A DNA stretch of 64,000 bases, from NCBI GenBank assembly GCA_029449235.1, contig JANATG010000003.1, positions 2,852,001-2,916,000 on the forward strand. The letters run 5' to 3'. Numbering within the stretch: position 1 is the first letter of the stretch; each line of letters opens with the position of its first letter. The position numbers and the translations under genes were made by a program. Under the pieces are notes generated by a model that was not told the origin of the DNA, made no database searches, and was given only the letters and a program-made list of their open reading frames with translations. Below, one piece after another: positions 49,250 through 60,176 of the stretch. This DNA is from Linnemannia schmuckeri. Taxonomy: Eukaryota; Mortierellomycota; Mortierellomycetes; Mortierellales; Mortierellaceae.

Positions 49250-49480
49250 TTTAAGATGGTGGTACCTTGTCGAGGTTGGTATCAACATAATTTGATCCGC
49301 TACATCCAGGAAGGATTGACTGTGATGTTGCTATGGGTCTTGAGTATCCACATGAGCGGAGAATTATCTACGGCGGCATCACACGTGCTGGTCTCCTACT
49401 TGGGGATGATTGAAGAAAAAAAATGGTGCTGACTTTGGTCTATTCGTGAAATGTCCTTGTGGATCGGTTAAAATTAAGTT
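49250..49480 (+). pseudogene. Protein kinase relic 1
   Basis: In one frame 'VAMGLEYPHERRIIYGGITRAG' precedes 'LLLGDD', the layout of a kinase helix E and catalytic loop, but with Gly-Gly where the HxD/GD motif should have Asp. A stop (TGA after the Asp-Asp codons, near 49411) and a frame change follow. Then 'GADFGLFVKCPCGSV' gives the DFG-loop region, with the Asp codon at 49431. No complete domain can be read. This is a decayed kinase gene. Confidence 0.55.
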
Positions 49481-50157
49481 CCTGTTTCCTTTGTTGGATG
49501 GTAACCAGTGAAGAAGCTCCATTTCTCAGTGTAGCTAGATGGTTCTAATTGACGATTGTGTTATTTTTCTTTCTCACAAGTGGACATACGCAATAAAAAA
49601 AACAGTCGCCACTGAGTCCGACATGGGAAAAGCGTACAAAGTCAAAACAAGCTTGAAGAAGTAAGTGCCTAATTGCCAGTGAAGGAAACGAAAAACAAGT
49701 CAGCATATAGCAGTCAATGATGCCTCAATCCAGCAGAAGAATAATAACTCAAGATTAGCTCCATTATCTTCCTGTGATAGTAGGGCTAAGATGCCGTTTG
49801 TGTGCTCACCACGTCGAAAGAAAAGGAGGTTATCTTGAAAATCCTCTTCAAGCCTACCTAATGAATCAAGGAAAAGGTAAAAGCCGATGTCGTGTTCTTC
49901 GCCGTTGAAATATGAAATATATGGTCACTACGAGCCACGTTCGTTGCTGAACCTTGGACTTTTTTTTTCGGTCTACCTTATGACCGAGATTGAGCTTCAA
50001 AGGTCATCGTGCTTTTCCTTGTATCCTTAAGGCATCTGTGTTCCTTCTACAGTACCTTTGACCATTATACACTCCTGGAAGTGTGCATCAAGGTATGTCA
50101 CAAGCCCATTAATGCTCATCGTCATATATGGACCGACACTAGTCGTTTTTTGACCAT

Positions 50158-50194
<37 letters not shown>

Positions 50195-50209
50195 GGTTTA
50201 ATCGCTGAA

Positions 50210-50590
50210 ACAGAGTCCCTTATGCCTGACGCACAGTGAATCCAAGGATTTTATCCAGGAAGTTGCGACGGGCCTGCTGTATCTGCATGAAAAGTAGAGG
50301 ATCGCCACTGCGATATTAAACCGGAAAGCCTCCTATTCGCTCATTACCGAAAGGTGAAGGCCGCTGACTTTGGTTATTCTGTATGGGGACCCGACAAGTT
50401 CTTGAAGTATGTGTACGATACGCTGTGACTTGGTTACTATTGCAGTGAACTGAGATGTCCTGATACCCATATTTGTTCCCTTTTTTGCACAAGAAAAGGA
50501 AGAACTTCCGAATTTATAACGCCAGGATATGGCCATCGGGCACGACCCTCCACAGTCTTCTCACCACCGTGTTACCGGACCTCGACAAGA
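50210..50590 (+). pseudogene. Protein kinase relic 2
   Basis: 'VATGLLYLHEK' is followed by a stop and a one-base frame change. Next comes 'HCDIKPESLLF' (catalytic loop, from 50306), 'KVKAADFGYSVWG' (DFG loop), and, after more disruption, 'SEFITPGYGHRA' reminiscent of the activation segment end. The order is correct for a Ser/Thr kinase and the catalytic Asp and DFG are still readable, but the frame is broken at least twice. It may belong to the same parent type as relic 1. Confidence 0.6.
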
Positions 50591-51580
50591 ATAGATAAAT
50601 TGCTCATAACTTCGTCCGCAAGCGATCGCATGGGCTAATGATTAATGTGGAATATGTACCATTAAAGGATAACTTGTCTCTATCTGTCAAACATTAGTTA
50701 TCGACTAAAATGGAGAGATGAATGGTAACTTTCTCAAGACTCGATCGATACGATCAAGGGCCTCACCTGCGACGAGCCAGGTAAATCGATGAGATATGTA
50801 TTCTTTTGTGTATTGTCGAATTATGTTGTCCGAGGTGTTAACGCTGCACTCACTTAGATTCAGTGCAATAGAGACGATGCTTTCATTCCTGGAGTGACTG
50901 ATGTCCAAGAACTTTCAGCAATCAACGGTGCACGTTGTTCCGCTCGAGGTTGGACATAAGGTGGAGAAGACGTCGATGACGACGATTGAAAAGATTAGGA
51001 AGATTGAGAAGATCGTCAACGAGTTCAGTTGTTTGGATATGGATGTGGACAAGATCCGGGAATTTAAAAATGAAGGAGGGAGAGAATCGAAAATGAGCCG
51101 CTTCCCTCGTCGACAAGTGGATTTTCTAGTGGCGCACTTGTGCTTCGACCCCCTTTTTATTAAATTGTTTGCTATTTTTTTGCTTCCTATCTTATTGAAC
51201 ACGTGTTGACTTAACACAAGGATGTGAGAGTGAAGGAAGTAGACATGGGCTTAGCAGACCACATGAATAAGATTCTATCTAATCAGATGGTTTGCTTGTT
51301 GACTTTGTTTTCTTTCTCGCCTTATGAAAGTGTATATGAAGTAGAGAACGAGGACCAATCGGGAGGACAATGCATCAATGATGCCATTCGAGTCAAGATC
51401 TCGGTTCTCAGATAGAAATCCTTTTCGTTTTCTATAGCAAGCACATGCACTCAATTTGATGTGAAAAAAAGATGTATTCGTTTTATCTATTGCTACATGT
51501 GTTACAAGATGGATGAGGGTAGTGTATGAACAAGGAAAAAGAAAATAATAACAGAGGGGACGGGGGAAGAGAAATATTCT

Positions 51581-53526
51581 CTAGGCTTGACGAAGGACAG
51601 ATCCGGCCCATCCGATGACAAAGACAGATGGAGGAACAACATTTTGTTCCTCGACCACCTGGGCCAGCGTGCTCAGTGTCGCATCCATGGCTCTCTCGTT
51701 GGCACAGTGAGCATTCTCGATAATCACTGCGGGAACATTGGCAGGCCAGCTCAGGTCTGTCTGCATCATCTCCGAGATCTCCTTGGCCTTGCCGACGCCC
51801 ATCAAGACGACGACTGTCTTTTGGTCATCGTAGACGGGGAAGTTGTCTGAGAGGCGTCCGCCCTTGACCTGTCCTGTGGTGATGACGACCTGGCTGGAGG
51901 ACCCGCGATGAGTGAGAGGAACGTTGGCAGAGAGAGGGGCCGAAAGGACGGAAGAAATTCCAGGGACCACCTCAGCATCAAATCCGTGCTCGCGGAAGAA
52001 GAGGATCTCCTCTGCTCCACGACCGAAAATGAAGGGATCTCCTTGCTTGAGACGGACGACGGTCTTGCCTTCCCGCAGACCCTGGAGGCACCATTTGTTG
52101 AGTTGCTCCTGGATATCGTCGGAAGTGGTAGCGGTAGAAAGACTGTCTTGATCGTCGATGGAGGATTTTTGTTCGACAGTGAGGACAGTACGCTTCTTGG
52201 GGGCGATGCGGACCTCACCCTTGGCGAGATCGATGACCTCCATAGGGATCAGTCTGTCAGCCACCACCAGGTCAGCCTCCTCCAGCAGTCTTGCGGCCTT
52301 GAGTGTCAGCAGCTCGGGGTCACCAGGGCCAGCGCCGACGAGGACCAGTCTTGCAGTCTTTTGCGCGAGGGTGTCTTGGGCGATGGTGTGATCTGCAGCG
52401 AGATCTTCCGCTACAGTGACCTTAGATTCGATTTTTTCAGACTCCGCAGCTGTCGATTCTGCCTCTGCAATCTTGGCCTGGACTTGCTCGTAGGAGAAGA
52501 CAACATTGTCCTTAAACCCGCTCAGCACAATCTGCATGGTTCTCTCCTCCAGCGTAGCAAGATCCTCCATCCTCCACTGTTCACAGACCCGGCTCATCCA
52601 CCCCATTCTCTTGGGGCCGACCTCAGGTCCAGGCGCCATTTTCCTCAGCTTGGCACGGAGAATACCAACCTGTTCAATCGCATCGCCGACTCGATCGGGG
52701 AGATGATCTGCAATATGACGACGGACCAAGTTGGCAAGCTTGGGCCCCTTTCCGGAAGTCGAGACAGCGACCTGGAGGCTCTTGTCTCTATGAGTCGAGC
52801 AAAAGTAGAAGTCACATTGGGGAGGGACATCGGCAATGTTGACGGGGATCCGGAGTCGCTTGCAGAGGTTGTAGATATGTGTCGAGAGAGGGATATCGTC
52901 GATTGCCGAAAGGACCATATCAACTGCAGGTCCTGAGATAGCATCTTCAAGGGGATCGTCCAACGAGAGGGTAGACTCGAGGGTGGTTGTTGTCGAAGCA
53001 GCTGAAAGGGCTGGAGAACCTTGTGCAGAGGAGACAGAGGAGTTGGACGAGATTGGAGTTGCTGTTGCTGCTGCGGTCGTTGTCGCCGTTGTTGCGGGAT
53101 AGTCTTCCAGTGTGAAAATAGATGATGCAGATGAAACTTTTGTAAGCGTGTGCTCTCCAAAGGGGGTGGTCAGGTCCGTGTCTTGGAATTCTCGAGGTAC
53201 AAGGCGAGTCGTTTGTGGGTGATCCTGGAGATGCTGACGGACCGTCTCGGATAATTCCTCATTGTCGGGACAGATCACTGTCACCTTTGCGTCTGCCTCC
53301 AGAACGTTCACCAAACCTACAATCAAGAGAAACAGAAGTCCAGAAGTTATTAAATCGTTCGTTTGAAGTTGTCCAGGGGTACAAAGTTGAGGGAGAAGAA
53401 GAGAGGAAACTTACGACCAGCGGCGACGAAACCACCTCCAATGATGACGACGTGCTTGTGTTTGATCTGCCAGGCGAGGATCAAGGATGCGCCAGGGCGG
53501 ATGGGATCGATTGCGGAGCGGACCAT
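51581..53526 (-). CDS. Fused siroheme synthase (Met8-Met1, CysG-like)
   Basis: Proposed CDS: complement(join(51581..53316,53415..53526)), 615 aa. The N-terminal part is a Met8-type precorrin-2 dehydrogenase/ferrochelatase: the NAD-binding loop 'VVIIGGGFVAAGR' crosses the intron, and 'NIADVPPQCDFYF' (about aa 197-209) contains the Asp known to be needed in Met8. 'VSTSGKGPKLANLVRRHI' is the dimerisation region. The C-terminal part is uroporphyrinogen III methyltransferase (Met1/CobA): 'VLVGAGPGDPELLTLKA' (about aa 362-378), 'VVRLKQGDPFIFGRGAEE', 'VVPGISS'. Together they turn uroporphyrinogen III into siroheme, the cofactor of sulfite (and nitrite) reductase. A Ser/Thr/Ala low-complexity insert (about aa 100-155) interrupts the Rossmann domain. 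The start is 18 residues into a short Ile/Pro/Arg segment before the fold. Confidence 0.93.
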
Positions 53527-54513
53527 TTGTGCTGTGCTGTATGTGGGGTATAAAGAGGGGGTTTGTTGATCTCGTTTTTTTGTTGGTAAAAGGTGATTAG
53601 GAAGGAGGAGTGTTGAGGATGAAGAAAGGAGAGAAGTGTGAAGAGTGGAAGAAAGAAGGAGGAAGTAGAAGAAGAGGAGGAGGAAGATAAAGACAAGGGT
53701 GGTTCAGGGACCGAGAAAAAAAAATGGTGTGAAGGAGAGTGACTTAAGAATAAAAAAATACGCCGAATCAACGCGCGATGTCGCAAATTGTGCAAAATGG
53801 CGAAATTGTGACTTGCATTGAGATAGGGATGGCAACATTTCTTCCTCTAATAGAGTTGGCCCAATCATCACTTTAGATTCATGACCAATTGATCAAGAGA
53901 TTGTTTTGGTGGCAACCTATTGTCAATTAGAGAAAAGAGGAAAGAACCGGATAAAGCGATCTATTGTCAATTAGAGAAAAGAGGAGAAAGCCGAATAAAG
54001 CGATCTATTGTCAATTAGAGATAATTAGAGATACTTGTCCAATGTTCCCTTCCACTCTCTCTTGCTACCATCACGTGGCCCATGCATGCCCGTTGAATGG
54101 TTGAACAGCCAAAAGTCCGAAGGTGGTCTGTCTGTCTGTCTGTCGGTGTTTGGTTCTGCTGTGAACAGTAAACGAGGCCTGCTGGACATGCTTTTGACTT
54201 TCTCTCTCCCTACAGTCTGTCTGCACCGGTATAGAAGAGAACGAAGACAAGGGAACAATCATTGCTGTCCTCCTTTGGCATAGATCGCAATGGCTTAACT
54301 TCTTTTTGCTTTACTCTTTTTTTTTTTTTTTTTTTTTTCTATCATTACCTTCTTCCAACATAGCATACCCTCTCCACTCTCCATTCTGGTGCTCCTCTTT
54401 TTACTCTCATCAACTGTTGACCCTTCTCAACAACAACTCACATTCACCCACACACCCATTTTCGTCAACGCCACTGATCAGGAAAATAAAAAAAAGGGGG
54501 TAACAATAACCTC
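53527..54513. other. Divergent promoter region with 44-bp tandem repeat
   Basis: Region between the divergent siroheme synthase and CNNM-like genes. Holds the 44-bp repeat listed separately, a short CTGT run near 54128-54145, and a poly(T) run at about 54317-54338. No gene seen. Confidence 0.6.
53917..54024. repeat. 44-bp tandem repeat, about 2.4 copies
   Basis: The string CTATTGTCAATTAGAGA recurs at 53917, 53961 and 54005, a period of 44 bp. Copies 1 and 2 differ at a few positions (GAAAGAACCGG versus GAGAAAGCCGA) and copy 3 is truncated. It lies in a promoter region shared by two divergent genes. Confidence 0.9.
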
Positions 54514-54778
54514 ATGAGCTACCACTCCTACCAGAACGACTCTGGGTCACAGGACGTAACTGTCACCATCCCTGCAGAGAAAGCAAGTGCTGCAGACATC
54601 AACACTAATGGTCATGACCAACAACAACATCAAAAGCGCCCTTCAGGATTCAAGAGCACTGTCATCTATGTACTCATATTTGTAAACCTTGTACTATTAA
54701 CGAGGTTATGCTTTGCCTTTGGGCGTCAGAATGATCCTTCAAATTTCAGGACCAATAATGCCTTCTACTCCAACAACC

Positions 54779-54836
<58 letters not shown>

Positions 54837-57229
54837 GCCGCACCATGAGCCTGAACATGACCATCAAGGAGTAGACGTAGAAACACTTGATTTCTGGCTC
54901 AAGATGGCCTTAATCGTCTTCTTAGTTATGGTTGGAGGCATCTTTGCTGGTGAGTCCTCTTCAAGTCCCCGACTTGAACCTTGTCTTCCTTTTTTTTTTC
55001 TCACACAGCGGTTTTGTTTTTTTACCATTCAGCTCAGTGCAAGGTTTTTGCGATGGCCGATGGATGGTGTGCAACACCTTTTTGAATCGGATATCAAAAT
55101 AGGGCAGAGCAGAGGAAGAAGAGGAGTTGTAATAAAACAAAAAAGAGAGATATAGATGAGGCATGCGACCACGATCTATGCAGAATTATGAGACGAGGAT
55201 GATGATCTAACAATTTGACGCGTACCTCCTGACTATAATATTATTGTTCATCTACCCACTAGGATTGACGATCGGATTGATGGGTCTCGACGAGACCAAC
55301 CTGCATGTCCTTATGGCATCTGGATCTCCCAAGGAGCAATTTCACGCCGAAACCGTCTTTGGCCTCCTGTCGCGTGGGAAGCATTGGGTCTTGGGTGAGT
55401 TGTGTTTTGTTGTTTTATTTGCTCTTGTTGCTCAGAACCGACCAAACATTAATTTCCTTCCTCACGACTGCAACAAACAAACAAAACGACGGCAAATGTA
55501 CTCTTTTCCTGACAAAATTTTCGTTATTTCTGTTGGTTATTCCGTTTTCTAGTGACCTTGCTGTTGGGAAATGTCATCGTGAACGAGACGCTTCCTGTCG
55601 TTTTGGACTCTGAACTTGGCGGAGGAGTCGTCGCCATTCTGATTTCAACCTTGTTGATTGTCATCTTTGGAGAGTAAGTTAACTCACCCTTTCACACATA
55701 CACCTGATGGCCCCGATCCTCGAAATATACGCCAGTCAATAATAATGCACTTAGCATGGGGTCAGAGGGTTAGCAACGTGTACAGATGGACTTACCCGTT
55801 TCTTACTTCATCATGACTGGTTGATAGGATCATCCCACAGGCTGTTTGCGCCCGATATGGACTTGCCATCGGTGCTTATTGCGCAAAGCCGATGCTCATC
55901 TTTATGTACATCATGTCGCCTATCGCATACCCGATTGCCATGCTCTTGGATTCGTGGCTGGGGGTTCATCATGGGACGACTTATCGCAGGACAGAACTCA
56001 AGACATTGGTCTCTCTGCACCAGGTCAACGGAATCGGCGAACTCACCGACGACGAAGTCACCATCATTGCGTCAGTCTTGGACCTCAAGGAGAAGCCCGT
56101 CTCGATGGTCATGACACCACTGGAGGACGTCTTTACATTGAGCGAGGATGCGATTCTGGACGAGGAATTGATGGAAGAGATTGTCTCTGCTGGATACTCG
56201 CGCATCCCTATCTACCGACACGATGATCCCAGCAACTTTATTGGAATGTTGCTTGTCAAGCGCTTGATTACCTACGACCCCGAGGATCACATTGCTGTTC
56301 GCCAGTTCAAGATCAATTCTCTTCCCGAGGCTGCGCCCAACACTAGCTGTCTCGACATTTTGAACTTTTTCCAGGAAGGACGTTCTCACATGGCGATGGT
56401 GACCTCGGAGCCTGGTGGATTTGGGCTACCTGTCGGAGTTATTACGTTAGAGGATGTCATTGAGGAGTTGCTGGGCGAGGAGATTGTGGACGAGTCCGAT
56501 GTCTATGTCGATGTTCATAACAAGATCCGCGTCATCAGGAAGCCCGCCAAGAACGTGCACATGATCAAGAACCTCAAGAATCTACTCCAGTCTCCGGCAC
56601 TCAGCGAGGCAGCGACCCCTCTTATGGGACCCACGGCTCTCTTGACAGATCATGCCGGCGTTGTGATGCATCCTTCTCCTCAAATCGAGCGACGATTGGC
56701 CGTCCCCGTGGAGACACCCAACCAGTTCATGTCCGGCAAGACGATCCTTCAGTCGAGAAAGACTTCCGTCGGCGGCAGGGGAGAGAACCAGCCACTTCTG
56801 AATAGCGATGGTGCCCCCCACCATTGCGAATTTAGGACTGGATCGTATCCCAAGTACGACCACTACACAGGACCAAAGTCACTTCAGCCGCCATACACTC
56901 ACCATCCACAGCAGCATCAGCACTCAACTCTTGCTCTCCATGTGGATTCAAAGCCCCCTCCTAAGACTCACACACCAAGAGCTCCACAACTGGGCAACAC
57001 CGTGTCCATTGCCACGGGTGCACCCGCTCCTGTTCATGATTTAGAGCCATTAACTGCACCCATATTGACACCCACTATCGACAACAACCACTTGGATTCC
57101 GTTTCCGAGACTTCAACACCCGTGGTCCGCCCAGAGTCGACCGCATCGACAACAGTGACCGAGACCGAGTCACCAGCATCCTCGACCGGTTCCAAGAAGA
57201 AGAAGAAAAAGAAAAAGAGCCACAAGTGA
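54514..57229 (+). CDS. CNNM/Mam3-like membrane protein (DUF21 + CBS pair)
   Basis: Proposed CDS: join(54514..54949,55263..55394,55553..55673,55828..57229), 696 aa. A hydrophobic segment near aa 50-70 may be a signal anchor; a poly-Asn stretch and a His/Glu-rich loop follow. The DUF21/CNNM transmembrane domain starts at about aa 125 and includes 'GLTIGLMGLDETNL' and 'TLLLGNVIVNETLP', with 'EIIPQA' before its last helix. A CBS-domain pair follows (about aa 318-445): 'VMTPLEDVFTLSEDAILDE', 'SRIPIYRHDDPSNFIG', 'VGVITLEDVIEELLGEEI'. The tail is low-complexity and ends in a Lys-rich cluster. Homologues (yeast Mam3, animal CNNM, bacterial CorC) act in Mg2+ or other divalent-metal homeostasis at vacuolar or plasma membranes. 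Splice phases are consistent. Confidence 0.94.
54777..54836. repeat. (AAC)n trinucleotide repeat encoding poly-Asn
   Basis: About 19 near-perfect AAC codons within exon 1 of the CNNM-like gene give a poly-asparagine run in a loop just before the transmembrane domain. Length variation between strains is likely. Confidence 0.9.
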
Positions 57230-57713
57230 ACAACTAGTTGACGAAGTAACCAAGATAGCACCATCTAGTACACCACAGCACGAACACCTTCCCCGCATCA
57301 CAACAGTAACATTGCATCACCGGCTACTATATTTTATTTTTCTGCTTTGGGTTTGCCGGCCCAGAACACTATCCTTGTCTTTTTATGCTCCATGGTTATT
57401 GTTTATTCAGATGTTGGGGTATGGGAAGGGGGCGAGAGGGTAAAAGGAGGTGCGACGAAGGAATTGAAGATTGGGAGATAACGCAGGTCCTCAATCCCAC
57501 ATACCAACGAATAATAGCAATAGCATCAAGAAGAAGAAAGTACGGAGGTGTTGCTGATCTGATGAATCCACAAGGTGTCCCACGTCCCATGGTCTTACTC
57601 GCGTTATCTTCGCGCGCTTATGCAGTTTCATTTTTTGATACATTTTTTTCTTTTTCTGTTTCTTTTTCTTAAACCTTCATCCTTTTCCCTCTTTCTTCTG
57701 TCAGGACACTTGA

Positions 57714-57745
<32 letters not shown>

Positions 57746-57818
57746 GGGTTCTCGACTCGCTTGCAGTACAATTAACACATTTTGACATTTTTCTGACGAC
57801 AAGTCGATTGAGCCCAAG
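57230..57818. other. Intergenic region between CNNM-like and F-box genes
   Basis: Tandem plus-strand genes. Contains a T run at 57717-57745 just ahead of the F-box gene leader. No coding sequence supported. Confidence 0.55.
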
Positions 57819-59600
57819 ATGTCAGGACAGCACAACGATCGATTTGTCCGCAGCAACAAGACCGAGGGTGACGACGACGGTGACACGATATTGTCCTCGC
57901 CCATCGTAACCGACGAGCCCACCACCTTCAACACTTCATCAACCATATCAACAGCCTCAACAATGGCACCTTTCACCGTCCCAGTCACCAAGAACCTCGT
58001 CTTTCACCATCCTCACCCCTCTCACCGGTACCAAAGACAAGGCAGGATGTACGACCAGTCCAAAGATCTCATGGACGCCCTCCCACCCGAAATCCTTGAC
58101 CAACTCCTCCTCTCTTTCGACAAGTCGACGTTATTACAGTGTTCGGTGCTGTCGAGACGGTGGAGTCGGAGGGTGATGCCGCATTTGTGGTATCGGCCTT
58201 GGATGAAGTATTATATCTCATGGATGCTGCTCTTACAGACTGTTAGTGGTGGGAGAGGTGCAGATGGGAGAGGTGCAGGTGGGAGAGGTGGACAGCAGCA
58301 ACAACAGCAGCATGGAGGATTAATAAGGATTGTGGGCTCAAATTCACAACCTGTTGGCCTTGGGTTGACACAACAGCAGCAACAGCATCAGCAAGAGGAG
58401 CAACAGCATCAGCAAGAAAAGCAACAGCAGCAGGATGATAACAAGGAGTGGGAGGATCATGCTGGTGGAGATGAGCGTGGGAGAGGAGTTATGGTAACAA
58501 CAACATTCAATAATCCATGCTCCCAAGAACAAGGGGCATCAACTACGCCCTCTCCTTCTTCCTCTGCCTTCCCTTTAACCTACCCCATCTATGGCACCCT
58601 AATCAAAATCCTAGACTTCTCTCACCTCCATTACATTCTCTCCGACACTTTCCTCTCTCACCTCTTCCCTCACACACCTTTCCTCCAACAGCTCATCATT
58701 GACTCTCCAAAACAGTTCTCAGACGATTCACTTTTTTCGGTAGCGAAATATTGTTCGAACCTTGTGAAGTTGGAGTTGTCGGGGTGTGTCAAGGTCTCGG
58801 ATACGGGGATGGAGGCGGTTTTTGAGAAGTGTTGGAAGTTGAAGACGGTTGTGCTTTCGAATGTTGTCGGTGGTGGTGAGGATGGAGATGATGGAGGTGG
58901 TAGGGTAGGGAATAGTTCGAAGGCTTCGTCGTCAAATCATAGCCTGACACTAACACACAAGACCCTCGACCACCTCGTCATCACTACCCCTCCCTCCAAC
59001 TCCAAGCAAGACCTCGATATCACCACCACAACGGCTGGTCCTATGGTCAGGAAACTGCACACGCTCAACCTAGCAAACGGCTTGCGGTTCCCAACATCCA
59101 GCGAAATCGACCCATCTTCCTCCCTATCTCTCACGCAGCTTCTCAGAACATACTCCTTCACCCTCGTTTCCCTCAACCTCTCTTTCTGTGGGCCCGCCGT
59201 AACCGACACACTCCTTTCCCAATACTCCTCCTCCTCCTTGTCCTTGCCATTACAACACCTCAACATCGCATTCTGTTTCGAAGTCACCGACATCGGTCTG
59301 GTAGCCCTCTCTGAAAAATGCCCAGACCTACAACAGCTAGATATCACAGGGCTAACACAAGTATCGGACAAGGCTATCCTAGCAATCGGACAGCGTTGTA
59401 AAAAGTTCCGGCAGTTGGTGATGGTGGATGAGCGGCACCGCTCAAATGCCGGTGGCTCTGTTGGAAGCGGTGCAGGACAGTGGTGTAGCCAGAACCCATT
59501 GATCACCGACGAGGTCTTGAACAGATTCTCGTGGGGGGCGAGAGTTGTCCAACGACGGGATGAGCTCCTCGGTCAGAAAAAGTCTCCCCGAATTTTTTAA
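57819..59600 (+). CDS. F-box/leucine-rich-repeat protein
   Basis: Single-exon frame of 593 aa. Start chosen at 'MSGQHNDRF', the first Met of the frame. The F-box lies at about aa 84-128 ('DALPPEILDQLLLSFDKSTL' through 'SRRWSRRVMPHLW'). A Gln/His/Gly-rich insert follows (about aa 143-245). Cys-containing LRRs then appear in two blocks: 'DDSLFSVAKYCSNLVKLELS' with 'CVKVSDTGMEAV', and near the C-terminus 'LQHLNIAFCFEVTDIGLVAL' with 'CPDLQQLDITGLTQVSDKAI'. This fits an Amn1/Fbl-type substrate receptor of an SCF ubiquitin ligase. The target cannot be inferred. The insert and Gly/Asp-rich stretches make it longer than a minimal family member. Confidence 0.9.
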   Translation: MSGQHNDRFVRSNKTEGDDDGDTILSSPIVTDEPTTFNTSSTISTASTMAPFTVPVTKNLVFHHPHPSHRYQRQGRMYDQSKDLMDALPPEILDQLLLSFDKSTLLQCSVLSRRWSRRVMPHLWYRPWMKYYISWMLLLQTVSGGRGADGRGAGGRGGQQQQQQHGGLIRIVGSNSQPVGLGLTQQQQQHQQEEQQHQQEKQQQQDDNKEWEDHAGGDERGRGVMVTTTFNNPCSQEQGASTTPSPSSSAFPLTYPIYGTLIKILDFSHLHYILSDTFLSHLFPHTPFLQQLIIDSPKQFSDDSLFSVAKYCSNLVKLELSGCVKVSDTGMEAVFEKCWKLKTVVLSNVVGGGEDGDDGGGRVGNSSKASSSNHSLTLTHKTLDHLVITTPPSNSKQDLDITTTTAGPMVRKLHTLNLANGLRFPTSSEIDPSSSLSLTQLLRTYSFTLVSLNLSFCGPAVTDTLLSQYSSSSLSLPLQHLNIAFCFEVTDIGLVALSEKCPDLQQLDITGLTQVSDKAILAIGQRCKKFRQLVMVDERHRSNAGGSVGSGAGQWCSQNPLITDEVLNRFSWGARVVQRRDELLGQKKSPRIF

Positions 59601-59692
59601 ACCTGCTGTACTCACACTTCAATACGAAAAAATAAAAAAATATCGACACACTTCATATCTTACTTGATCCGATCTTGCAACACAAACAATAA

Positions 59693-59729
<37 letters not shown>

Positions 59730-60176
59730 GTTTTGAGTGTGGTTTTATTGGTGGTTGTTTTACAAGCGATCTCTGCTCTAGACTTTTGGTTTTTCTTTTT
59801 CTTTTTCTTTTTACAGTTTTTTTTTTCTTTTTACAGTTTTTTTTTTTTTTTTTTTTTAAGGGAAGATACAAATGGTACGCACTGACAAAAGCAAAAACAA
59901 AAAGGAACAAAAGAAAAAACAAAAAGGAACAAAAGAAAAAAAAAAGGACAAACTTTTTGAACACAAAAAAAAAAGAGTGGAAAAAGACAAAGAAAGAAGT
60001 AGAGTCATCATAGAGTACAAGTCCGGTGCCGGGCGTTTACGACAGGACGGGAAGAATAAATGCAAAGAAAGTTGTGTATGTGTGATTTTGGTATGTGGGG
60101 TGGAACATGTGAATGCAAAAGGGCGAGTGTGTGAAAGAAAGAATGAGGTGTAATAGAAGGAGGATGCCCCCTGTGC
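59601..60176. other. Convergent intergenic region with poly(T) and A-rich tracts
   Basis: T runs at 59694-59720 and 59840-59858, then A/G-rich DNA to about 60000. It separates the 3' ends of the F-box gene (plus) and the NET-domain gene (minus). Open frames here are homopolymer artefacts. Confidence 0.6.

Larger units (their letters stand above)
48932..51580. other. Gene-poor region with protein-kinase relics
   Basis: Between the ends of the ClpX gene and of the siroheme synthase gene (convergent). Apart from the two kinase relics listed separately it contains a T32 tract (about 50162-50193). An open frame at 50901-51209 gives a short charged helix-like peptide, unrecognised and without supporting context. 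No intact gene seen. Confidence 0.5.

Noticed and set aside
50901..51209. 102-codon frame with a charged helix-like start
   Set aside because: No family match, ends in hydrophobic low-quality sequence, and lies among pseudogene debris.
51908..52936. 342-codon frame on the plus strand
   Set aside because: Antisense shadow of the siroheme synthase gene, with no family features.
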